The position numbers and the translations under genes were made by a program. A stretch of DNA of 64,000 nucleotides from NCBI GenBank assembly GCA_900549955.1, contig URQH01000005.1, positions 12,389 through 76,388 of the forward strand, in the 5' to 3' direction. The DNA comes from an uncultured Eubacteriales bacterium (GTDB lineage: Bacteria; Bacillota; Clostridia; Christensenellales; CAG-138). The notes under the pieces were generated by a model. That model was not told the origin of the DNA, did not search any database, and worked only from the letters and a program-made list of their open reading frames with translations. This document shows, in pieces, positions 8,679 through 15,758 of this stretch (positions are counted from its first letter, which is position 1; every line of letters begins with the position of its first letter).

Positions 8679-9287
8679 TTACTTGCGTTTCACCAAATGT
8701 TCACCAAGGGCAAGCACGTCCTGCTCCATGACCGGCACGAGCGCGCGATTGTAGATGCCGCTGGCCGGGTGATACAGCGGAAACAGGTCCACCGTTCTCT
8801 CCGGCAGGCAGAGCGGCAACGCGCGGCCATGCAACGAGCCGATGACCTGGCGCGGTTCCCCCGCCAGCTGCAACATGGCGCACAGCGGCACGTTTCCAAG
8901 CGTGACGACCACTTGCGGCAGGACTGCGGCAAGTTCTTCCCGAAGCAGCGGCAGCGCGGCGGCCACTTCCTTTGGCCCCGGCGTCCGGTTGCGCGTGCTG
9001 CGCGCGGAGCGCACTACGGGCCGGTATTTGACCACATTGGTGATGTAAACCGAGCTGCGGTCTATCCCGGCCTGCTCCAGGAGCGCGTCGAGCTGACGGC
9101 CGGCCTTGCCGACAAACGGGCGTCCCAGCTTCGTTTCCTCCGCGCCCGGCGCCTCGCCAATGAACAGCGCAACCGGATGCGGATTGCCCTCGCCAAACAC
9201 GGGAAAGCGGTATTCCCCGGCCGGCCCCTCCGCCTCCGCCTGCAAGAGACGCGCGCGTTCCGCTTCATAACGCTCTGTCAACGTCAT
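8679..9287 (-). CDS. Uracil-DNA glycosylase superfamily protein lacking the Fe-S cysteines
   Basis: 202 residues with the family 4 layout: FPVFGEGNPHP, motif A region GEAPGAEETKLGRPFVGKAG, the VYITNVVKYRPV strand, a ProGly-rich insertion (NRTPGPKE), VVVTLGNVPLC, and a histidine motif YHPAS near the C-terminus. Canonical family 4 enzymes hold a 4Fe-4S cluster with four cysteines (an N-terminal CxxC, KCRPP, and one downstream). Here the N-terminal pair is absent and KCRPP reads KYRPV, so no cluster is expected. Uracil excision or another base specificity is therefore uncertain. It lies between the penicillin-binding protein gene (5-base gap) and the WalR-like regulator. A canonical paralogue is at 45058-45624. 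Confidence 0.82.
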   Translation of the reverse strand: MTLTERYEAERARLLQAEAEGPAGEYRFPVFGEGNPHPVALFIGEAPGAEETKLGRPFVGKAGRQLDALLEQAGIDRSSVYITNVVKYRPVVRSARSTRNRTPGPKEVAAALPLLREELAAVLPQVVVTLGNVPLCAMLQLAGEPRQVIGSLHGRALPLCLPERTVDLFPLYHPASGIYNRALVPVMEQDVLALGEHLVKRK

Positions 9288-9291
9288 CGCT

Positions 9292-12024
9292 TCACCCGAT
9301 GGGCGTCGGCGTTTCTACCACGCCGCCCTTGATCCTTTCAAAGTCGCTCGTCAGGGCGTTGACCAGCGGTTCAATCTGCGCATAGTCATAGCCGGTCAGA
9401 GCAGATTGCAGCCGCGAAATATCGTCCAACAGCGTCGTGCGCAGCGTCTCTTCCAGAGAAGTTGCAGATCCCAGGAACGACTGCACCTCCGCAATGAGCT
9501 GTTCTGCGCGCGCCTTGAGTTCAAATACCCCAAGGGAGCCTTCGGAGTGCAGGGTGCACGTCGGCAGCGACGCCAGATACTCGTCGATGGACAGCGTCGT
9601 GCGCACCCCCGTCGGCAGCCCCTTAAACAGGTACTCATCCTCAAACGCATAGAACTGTGAGTCCGGCCGCACCAGGATGCGGCTCTCGGTCTGCGTTTGC
9701 TCTGCCGGGCAGAACTGCGTGGCCAACGCGCCAGATTCCGAACAGATGGACACGCTCACGTGCATATCGCAGTACTGGGTCGGCCGCGACGAGGACACGA
9801 ACCAGTCGGTCACGGGCTTGTGATCCTCGTCCTCGCGGCAGGCGTCCGTCGCCAGCAGGCCGGACACGGAGCAGACCGTACACTTGACCAGGCCTAGGGA
9901 GGTCGGATCCGCGTCGATGATGCTCTTGTTCTCGAGTGACTCGTGAATCGGCTCCATAAACGCCTGCCAGAGCGGCGCGGCATATGCGCCGCCATCGGCG
10001 CCGCCCTTGAGCTTATTGGCCGGATAGTCGTGGCCAATCCAGACGGTGGCGGCATAATATGGCGTCATGCCGGCAAAGTACACGCTGGCATAGTCCGAGT
10101 TGGTACCCGTCTTGCCCGCCACGGTCATCCCGTCGATCGCGGCCTTGGTACCGGTGCCGGACTTGACGGCGTCGGTCATCATGTCGACCAGCAAATACGC
10201 CGTATACTCCTGGAACACGCGGTGCGTGTCGCGCACGGCGTCCGCGTCGAGTATGACGTTTCCATCGGAGTCGAGCACCTTGGTAAACGAAAGCGGTTCG
10301 CGGTACACGCCGCCGGAGGCGATCGCACCATAGGCAGCCGCCATCTGAATGGGGGTCAACCCCGACGTGCCCAGCGCCAGGCCGGACCCATCACGGTTGA
10401 TCTGATCCTCGTCCGCCCCGAGCTGGAGCAGGTAGTCGGCCGCCACGTCGATGCCCACGTGCTGCATCAGCACGCGCGCCGCCACGACGTTCAGCGAGGA
10501 CATGAGGCCGCGGCGCAGCGTCACAGGCCCGTAACGGCTCGTCAGCCCGCCCGAAGGATATCCCTTCTGCGTGTTCCAGCCCTCGATTGCGCCATCCATA
10601 TTGGCGATGATCGACGCCGGAGAAAGCCCCAGGTCCAACGCCGGTCCATAGACCGCCAGCGGCTTGATGGCCGAACCCACTTCCGTATAGCTCTGATAAG
10701 CCCGATTCAGGCCGCGGCGGATGGTCGGCTCGTCGCGCCCGCCGACCACGGCGCGCAGCTCACCCGTATGATAGTCAATCACGACTGCGGACGACTGCGG
10801 CTGTTTGGTCGTGATCACCGCGCCGTCGGACAGCGTCTCCTGCGTGACCGCCTTGCTGCTGTCCGCCAGCGTCGGATAGTTCTCCCACGTGGAGAGCGTC
10901 TCCTGCACGGTGTTCTGGATGTCCGGATCCACCGTGGTGTAGATGTGATACCCGCCGGTGCGCAGTTCGTTTTCGATGGTATCCCGGTTCTCCTGCGTAT
11001 CGGGCAGCTCGCGCTGCGCAAGCAAATGGGTCACCACGTCATAGATGGCATACTCGACAAAGTACGCCATGTCGTACATCTGTTTCTGCTCGCTCTCCTC
11101 CAGGATGTACACATCCTCCTGCAGCGCGGCCTCATACTGCTCGCCGTTGATATACCCTGCCTGGTACATACGCGAGAGCACCTGGTCCGTCCGGTTGTCG
11201 GTGATCTCCATCATGTCGCGTACATACATGTTGCGGCGCGGGTTGTAGTTGTATGGGCTTTGCGTCAGGCCGGCCAGCATCGCGCATTCGCGGATGGTCA
11301 GCTCTGAAAGTTCCTTGCCGAAATAGTCCATGGCCGCGGTCTTGACGCCATAGTTGGACTCTCCAAGGTAGATGTCGTTGAGATAGGCCTCCAGAATGTC
11401 GTCCTTGCTGATCATCTTCTCGAGTTGCAGCGCCAGATAGGCCTCCTGGATCTTGCGCTTGTAGTTGCGCTGCGTGCCGAGGATCTTGTTCTTAATCAGC
11501 TGCTGTGTGATAGTGCTACCGCCAGATGAATTGCTGTTGCCCAGCACCTCAAGCGCCGCGGAGAACAGGCGCTTGAAATCGACGCCCGAGTGCTTGTAGA
11601 AGCGGACGTCCTCCACCGCGATAAACGCGTTCTTGAGCATGTCAGGCATGTCTTCGATGTCCGTCCAGTCGCGGTATTCGACGTCTGCAATGGAGGTGAT
11701 GAGCTTCCCGTTCTTGTCATATAAAAACGAGGTCCGATCCGAAATGGTCAGCTGTGCCACATCCATCTCCGGCGTGGTTTCGATATACGCTTTCCCGATG
11801 CCCACCAGAATGCCAAGGCCTGCAAAGCACACCACGATAAACGCGAACACCAGTAATTTGAGCGTCGTAAACAAGACCGCCAGCGCAAAGGGACGCTGCG
11901 GCCGCTGTTTCAAAAAGAGCGGCTGTTTGCCGGTCAGTTTCGGGACCTCCTCCGTTTGGGCCGGCGCGTCCGTCCGCACCAGCTTATCTTTTAATCCGGA
12001 GAAGAAGCCACGGATATCTGCCAT
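9292..12024 (-). CDS. Class A penicillin-binding protein (PBP1A family)
   Basis: 910-residue bifunctional peptidoglycan synthase. Cytoplasmic tail 1-45, one transmembrane helix about 48-78, then the GT51 glycosyltransferase domain with catalytic E138 in AVEDVRFYKHSGVD and GGSTITQQL. The transpeptidase domain carries the serine motif SAIK (after YTEVG), SSLN as the SxN-type motif, and KTGTN. After the transpeptidase fold there is an unusual Cys-containing linker (CTVCSVSG, ATDACRED, QFCPAE) and a helical C-terminus, features seen in other clostridial class A PBPs. The start ATG 12024 is preceded by AAAGGAGGG. It is probably co-transcribed with the glycosylase-like gene 5 bases downstream. Confidence 0.95.
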   Translation of the reverse strand: MADIRGFFSGLKDKLVRTDAPAQTEEVPKLTGKQPLFLKQRPQRPFALAVLFTTLKLLVFAFIVVCFAGLGILVGIGKAYIETTPEMDVAQLTISDRTSFLYDKNGKLITSIADVEYRDWTDIEDMPDMLKNAFIAVEDVRFYKHSGVDFKRLFSAALEVLGNSNSSGGSTITQQLIKNKILGTQRNYKRKIQEAYLALQLEKMISKDDILEAYLNDIYLGESNYGVKTAAMDYFGKELSELTIRECAMLAGLTQSPYNYNPRRNMYVRDMMEITDNRTDQVLSRMYQAGYINGEQYEAALQEDVYILEESEQKQMYDMAYFVEYAIYDVVTHLLAQRELPDTQENRDTIENELRTGGYHIYTTVDPDIQNTVQETLSTWENYPTLADSSKAVTQETLSDGAVITTKQPQSSAVVIDYHTGELRAVVGGRDEPTIRRGLNRAYQSYTEVGSAIKPLAVYGPALDLGLSPASIIANMDGAIEGWNTQKGYPSGGLTSRYGPVTLRRGLMSSLNVVAARVLMQHVGIDVAADYLLQLGADEDQINRDGSGLALGTSGLTPIQMAAAYGAIASGGVYREPLSFTKVLDSDGNVILDADAVRDTHRVFQEYTAYLLVDMMTDAVKSGTGTKAAIDGMTVAGKTGTNSDYASVYFAGMTPYYAATVWIGHDYPANKLKGGADGGAYAAPLWQAFMEPIHESLENKSIIDADPTSLGLVKCTVCSVSGLLATDACREDEDHKPVTDWFVSSSRPTQYCDMHVSVSICSESGALATQFCPAEQTQTESRILVRPDSQFYAFEDEYLFKGLPTGVRTTLSIDEYLASLPTCTLHSEGSLGVFELKARAEQLIAEVQSFLGSATSLEETLRTTLLDDISRLQSALTGYDYAQIEPLVNALTSDFERIKGGVVETPTPIG

Positions 12025-12158
12025 TGGTACAGTACCCTCCTTTTACACCTGGGTAGTATACCATACTCGGGAGGGGTTGTGTGGGATTCCCAAAAAAATT
12101 CATACATTTGTACCAACCGTGCCCAGTTCCCTCTTGCAAAATCTCCTCGAAAAACATC

Positions 12159-12187
12159 TTTACAAAATGGAAAAGATGCTCTATAAT
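12159..12187 (+). promoter_or_regulatory. Promoter of tRNA-Ala
   Basis: TTTACA (12159-12164), a 17-base spacer, and a perfect TATAAT (12182-12187), 13 bases before the mature tRNA. Confidence 0.85.
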
Positions 12188-12200
12188 AGCTACTGCGCCT

Positions 12201-12274
12201 GGGGCATTAGCTCAGTTGGCTAGAGTGCCACACTGGCAGTGTGGAAGTCATCGGTTCGAATCCGATATGCTCCA
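12201..12274 (+). tRNA. tRNA-Ala(GGC)
   Basis: Folds into a complete cloverleaf: acceptor GGGGCAT/ATGCTCC with the G3-U70 pair that identifies alanine tRNA, anticodon stem CCACA/TGTGG, loop CTGGCAG with anticodon GGC, T loop GGTTCGAATCC. CCA is encoded at 12275-12277. Confidence 0.95.
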
Positions 12275-12281
12275 CCAAGCA

Positions 12282-12313
12282 GGGACAAAGCAAACCGCTT
12301 TGTCCCTTTTTTT
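12282..12313 (+). terminator. Terminator of tRNA-Ala
   Basis: Perfect 10-bp stem GGGACAAAGC/GCTTTGTCCC with a 5-base loop and seven T residues. Confidence 0.92.
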
Positions 12314-12432
12314 GCAGGCAAGCGCGCGGCCGTCTCATCGGCGCCCCCTCCCTGTCCAAACGCCCGAATGGACCCGCCATATGCCCCGCGCGCCGCCCGG
12401 CAGTATCACAGCGCGGCAGCCCTTTTTCGCAT

Positions 12433-12476
12433 GGCCGGGGCGGCAACAGCCGCCCCGGCCTGAAGCTCGCTTCAGG
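12433..12476. repeat. Two adjacent hairpins at the end of the unknown membrane protein gene
   Basis: A 12-bp perfect GC stem (GGCCGGGGCGGC, loop AACA, 12433-12460) abuts a second stem CCTGAAGC/GCTTCAGG (12459-12476) that includes the gene's stop. Neither strand has a U tract directly after the stems, so this may stop transcription from both sides or only protect the mRNA 3' end. Confidence 0.45.
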
Positions 12477-13173
12477 TCCCGTCTTTTTGGCCGCCCTCCG
12501 GCGGCAACGTCACCTTGACCAGAATCTTCCACGGTTTGCCGTGCGTTTTTCCATCGAAATACCCCTGCGTCCACGCAGAACACAGCATCAACAGCAAGAG
12601 TACCGACAGTCCAATGACATTGGAGAACAGCAGCACGAACTTCATGTAAAATTCACGCTCTTCCATGATATAGACGGTTTGCCACGTGCCGTCTGGCAGC
12701 TGACGCTCGATGCGGTAGCGAAGCGACCAGTTTTTCATCCGGTAGACATCCCCGCTCTCTGTCGTATACAGCCAGCTTCCGACTTCCATGGGAGATTCGA
12801 ACATAACCGGTTCGACCGACCCATCCAAAAGATTCAACTGGTACCCGTCGAGGCCATAGGAACGGCCGATCAGGATTACATTCCCCTCGACAGTCATGCC
12901 ATAGGAGCCTCTATAATGGGGGATACGAAGCTCTCTGGTTGTCCCATCCGGATAGACGCAGAGGATCTCCCCGTCCTTCCCGATATACACCGTCCCCGCG
13001 TCATCCGCTGCGAAACCGCTTGGATACAGGCAAATCTCGCCATTAAACTCTTGAAAGCTGGGATATAGCGACATCGCCACCATCACACAAAATACGATCA
13101 TCCATTCCGCCTTAAGGCGAATCTTGATTTTAGGATGCAGAAACTTATTGAATTTATCGCTCGATTGCTTCAT
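12472..13173 (-). CDS. Unknown protein with two membrane segments and a beta-rich domain
   Basis: 233 residues, not recognised. A basic N-terminus (HPKIKIRLKAE) leads to a transmembrane helix at about 22-40 (WMIVFCVMVAMSLY), an extracellular beta-rich region about 45-180 with short strand-turn units such as GKDGEILCVYPDGTTRELRIP and WLYTTESGDVYRMK, reminiscent of propeller-like repeats, then a second helix about 188-210 and a cytoplasmic tail. Start: ATG 13173 with GGAGAG 7 bases upstream. The frame stays open to a GTG at 13332 but without a convincing ribosome site. AT-richer than the flanks and lying between tRNA genes and an integrase remnant, so it may be acquired cargo. Confidence 0.6.
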   Translation of the reverse strand: MKQSSDKFNKFLHPKIKIRLKAEWMIVFCVMVAMSLYPSFQEFNGEICLYPSGFAADDAGTVYIGKDGEILCVYPDGTTRELRIPHYRGSYGMTVEGNVILIGRSYGLDGYQLNLLDGSVEPVMFESPMEVGSWLYTTESGDVYRMKNWSLRYRIERQLPDGTWQTVYIMEEREFYMKFVLLFSNVIGLSVLLLLMLCSAWTQGYFDGKTHGKPWKILVKVTLPPEGGQKDGT

Positions 13174-13359
13174 GTCAGCTCTCCATCCTCTCATCAAAGT
13201 ACGATTGGCCATTCTTGAAATGCAGCAAATGAGACGGTAACCGCCGTGAAACACGGCAAGCAAGGCTAACCAAAACTGGAAATCTGACGGCTCAAACGCG
13301 GCAACCATTTCATGCGTCAGGCGTTGTTGCACCGCATTTCCACATCTATATTATACTAA

Positions 13360-13572
13360 TTACTAATTGTACGAAAAAATTCCTGCCTTCGCATGCTTCA
13401 AGGCTTTGTTTCAATCGTCGATGAAATGCCTGGCGCTTTGAAAAAAATGGTGGTCGGTCACGGTAAATCTATGGACATCACCGGAATTTATAGTCACGAC
13501 AAGCAAGGCGATATGAAACGTGCGGCGCAATACATCGGCCACGCATTTAAACAAATGATATCCGAAAAATAA
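13360..13572 (+). pseudogene. C-terminal remnant of a phage-type tyrosine integrase
   Basis: Reading from just after the stop at 13357-13359 gives about 70 codons ending at TAA 13570-13572. The segment VVGHGKSMDITGIYSHD followed by a helical MKRAAQYIGHAFKQM matches the C-terminal end of tyrosine recombinases: the LGH box, then the catalytic tyrosine in GIYSH. The core-binding domain and the upstream R-K-H-x-x-R residues are missing, so it cannot be functional. It ends about 65 bases from a tRNA-Ser gene, a classic integration target, and likely marks a decayed element. Confidence 0.72.
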
Positions 13573-13600
13573 AAAGTGGGTACCTGAGAAAAAGAAACAA

Positions 13601-13629
13601 CCCGAAATCATTAGAGATCTCGGGTTTTT
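13601..13629. terminator. Bidirectional terminator between the integrase remnant and tRNA-Ser
   Basis: Stem CCCGAAATC/GATCTCGGG with one mismatch, followed by TTTTT on the plus strand and TTGTTTCTTTTT on the minus strand. It serves the tRNA-Ser transcript (minus) and the integrase remnant (plus). Confidence 0.75.
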
Positions 13630-13636
13630 CCATTGG

Positions 13637-13726
13637 CGGAGAAGGAGGGATTCGAACCCTCGCGCCAGTCACCCCAGCCTACTCCCTTAGCAGGGGAGCC
13701 CCTTACAGCCACTTGGGTACTTCTCC
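13637..13726 (-). tRNA. tRNA-Ser(GCT)
   Basis: Class II tRNA with a long variable arm. Acceptor GGAGAAG/CTTCTCC with G73, anticodon stem CTCCC/GGGAG, loop CTGCTAA (anticodon GCT), T arm GAGGGTTCGAATCCCTC. CCA is encoded (13634-13636). Confidence 0.95.
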
Positions 13727-13750
13727 GCAAATACGCTCGTTTGATGCTGG

Positions 13751-13836
13751 CGGAGAGAGTGGGATTCGAACCCACGGTGCCTCTCAGCATCACCGGTTTT
13801 CAAGACCGGCTCCTTAAACCACTCGGACATCTCTCC
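13751..13836 (-). tRNA. tRNA-Ser(TGA)
   Basis: Class II tRNA. Acceptor GGAGAGA/TCTCTCC with G73, anticodon stem CCGGT/ACCGG, loop CTTGAAA (anticodon TGA), long variable arm, T arm GTGGGTTCGAATCCCAC. CCA is encoded (13748-13750). It lies 24 bases upstream of the other tRNA-Ser on the same strand, so both probably share one transcript. Confidence 0.95.
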
Positions 13837-13919
13837 TTGAACGCACCTATAGCAGTATAGCAAAAACAGATGCCACTGTCAACCAGTTTGCGGAGGTCGT
13901 GCCCCGTTCAAACATCTCG

Positions 13920-13955
13920 AAAAACGGCGTCCGCCAGGCGTTGCCGGGCGGACGC
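13920..13955 (-). terminator. Terminator of the FtsX/heptad-repeat operon
   Basis: On the minus strand GCGTCCGCC and GGCGGACGC form a 9-bp stem with an 11-base loop, followed by CGTTTTTCG, just past the stop of the heptad-repeat gene. Confidence 0.75.
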
Positions 13956-13968
13956 AACACGCGACGGC

Positions 13969-15606
13969 TCAGCCGCCAAACAGGCCGGAAATCCAGTTCC
14001 AGATCGTCCCGAAAAATCCCGCGGTTTCCTCCGGCTCGGGGCTTTGCTCCGCATCGGGCGCCGGCGTAACGTTGGGCACATAAATGCTGTCCGTCGTGAC
14101 GACAAAACGGACTGACCCACTGGAGGCCGCCGGATCACCGGAAAAGCTGGTATAGGCCTCCGCCAGCGCCTGCATCGAGTCCTTACGATCCAGCGCCAGC
14201 GCAATGCCGTCCGTGTTTTCAGACAGCTCCGCCAACCCTTCGTTGCAGAAGCGGCGCATGCCGCTGGACAGCCCGCGCGCCCCGGACACCAGCTCGGTCA
14301 GCCCATCGTTCAGGGACTGCATGCCGGCGGGAAGCGCCTGCAGGCCGCTGCTGAGCTCCTGCACGCCGCCCAACAGGCTGCCGAGCACCCCCTGCAACGT
14401 GGAGAGCGAACCCAGCAGTTGCGTCAGCTGTCCGCTCACCTCCCCCAGCTGGCTGCTCATCTGTCCGACCTGCTGGTTCCAGGCGGCGGTGATCGCGCTA
14501 CGCAGCTGCGCCTCCTGCTCCGCGGAAAGCTCGCCGCCCATGGCAGCGACGACCTGATCCGCCACGGCATCCGCGCTGCCGGCCTGCACCTGGCCAATGG
14601 CGGTCAGCGCGCCCTGGATGGAGCTGCCCGCCTGCCCGACGGTTCCGGAGAGGCTGCTCTCCATGCCGGAGGCCATGCTGCCCATTGCCGCCGCCTGATC
14701 CGCCAGGTCGGTCATGCTGCCGGCAAATTCGTTCACGCCATCGGCAAACGTGGAAAGTCCGGAATAGACCTTCGAGGCGCCATAGGCAAGCTGGTTGCCG
14801 GAGTCCTCCAGTTCGTCTACGCCATCGACCAGCGACTGCAGCTCATCCAGCCGGCTGAGATCGCTGTCTTCAAAAATATCCGGCATGGCAACGGCCATGA
14901 TGGAATCCAGCTCGAACGACGTCACATCCGCCTCAAAGCTCAGGCTGTTGCTGAGCTCGTCCGTCGCGTCGGTATCCAGGTTTTCCGCCATGCCCGGGAA
15001 CGTGATCCCAAACACCGACAGGCTCCCGGCATCGGAAAGCAGGTGCGCATTGGTACATTGGACGGAAGAAAAATCATCGCTGAGCGCTATGATCGTGACA
15101 ATGTTGAGCGGCGTATACAGCGAGAGCGTCTCTTCCCCCAGCTCCACGGTATTGCGCAACTCGTTTGTGTACGTCACGGTCACGCGCACATGGCCACTCT
15201 TTCCCGCAATCTCCTCTGGAGTCAGCGTTTCCCCGTCCAGTTCATACGTCACCGCCATGGTAAAGGGCAACTGCCCCTCCGACACGCCCTGGTAGCACAC
15301 GTCCTCGCCGTCCGCTTCAAACACCCATGCGTCGCCATTGCGCTTGGGCGTTTCGTTGGCCAGGATGTTGTGCACATCCGTTAAGTTGGACACGTCAGTC
15401 AGCTGCTCCCGTCCATCCGGGTTGACAATGTAAACGCTCGACAGGACGGAAGAGACCTCGCCGGACGCTGTGGCCGTGACATAGACCGTCTCGCTGCGGT
15501 CCAGCGGCTCCTGCTGCTCGGCGGCTGCTGCGCGCGGCCAAGCGATCGCGGACAACAACAGCGCAAGCGACAGGCAGCAAACGCGTTTTACCAGCAGATG
15601 CTTCAT
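13969..15606 (-). CDS. Secreted, membrane-anchored heptad-repeat protein (YhgE-like coiled coil)
   Basis: 545 residues. A signal peptide (about 1-29, VKRVCCLSLALLLSAIA ending AAAA) is followed by a beta-rich domain (about 35-230) and a long helical region (about 260-480) with repeated Leu/Gly heptads of the X-X-X-Leu-X-X-Gly type, for example LAYGASKVYSGLSTFADGV and LSSGLQALPAGMQSLNDGL. The C-terminus is a short hydrophobic anchor (FFGTIWNWISGLFGG). Such heptads occur in YhgE/Pip-type proteins, including phage-infection proteins and type VII-linked loci. It follows the 31-residue micropeptide by 4 bases; the GGGAGG inside the micropeptide's last codons is its ribosome site. With the FtsX permease and ATPase it forms one operon. 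Function unknown; a periplasm-like adaptor for the ABC machine is an inference. Confidence 0.7.
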   Translation of the reverse strand: MKHLLVKRVCCLSLALLLSAIAWPRAAAAEQQEPLDRSETVYVTATASGEVSSVLSSVYIVNPDGREQLTDVSNLTDVHNILANETPKRNGDAWVFEADGEDVCYQGVSEGQLPFTMAVTYELDGETLTPEEIAGKSGHVRVTVTYTNELRNTVELGEETLSLYTPLNIVTIIALSDDFSSVQCTNAHLLSDAGSLSVFGITFPGMAENLDTDATDELSNSLSFEADVTSFELDSIMAVAMPDIFEDSDLSRLDELQSLVDGVDELEDSGNQLAYGASKVYSGLSTFADGVNEFAGSMTDLADQAAAMGSMASGMESSLSGTVGQAGSSIQGALTAIGQVQAGSADAVADQVVAAMGGELSAEQEAQLRSAITAAWNQQVGQMSSQLGEVSGQLTQLLGSLSTLQGVLGSLLGGVQELSSGLQALPAGMQSLNDGLTELVSGARGLSSGMRRFCNEGLAELSENTDGIALALDRKDSMQALAEAYTSFSGDPAASSGSVRFVVTTDSIYVPNVTPAPDAEQSPEPEETAGFFGTIWNWISGLFGG

Positions 15607-15610
15607 CGTC

Positions 15611-15706
15611 TCAACCTCCCAGTATTGCAGAAATCACGCCGACTCCGCCGCCCAGAAGCATGAGGGCGGCCAGAATCAGGCAAACGATACGGACACTCTT
15701 TTTCAT
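15611..15706 (-). CDS. 31-residue hydrophobic micropeptide
   Basis: ATG 15706 to TGA 15611 encodes a basic start (MKKSVRIV) followed by one hydrophobic helix (CLILAALMLLGGGVGVISAI) and a terminal LGG. It has a GGAG about 10 bases upstream. Its last codons supply the GGGAGG ribosome site of the next gene, whose ATG lies 4 bases after its stop, so translation of the two is coupled. The FtsX stop is 52 bases upstream. It may be a small membrane subunit of the ABC module or a translational leader; the sequence alone does not decide. Confidence 0.6.
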   Translation of the reverse strand: MKKSVRIVCLILAALMLLGGGVGVISAILGG

Positions 15707-15758
15707 GATTCATACGCTCCAATGTGATCATATTGTCTTTGTGCGGGGCGGTGCGCAC

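Noticed and set aside
12025..12158. Promoter for the penicillin-binding protein gene
   Set aside because: A TATACT is present on the minus strand, but the matching -35 (CACACA) is too poor to call.
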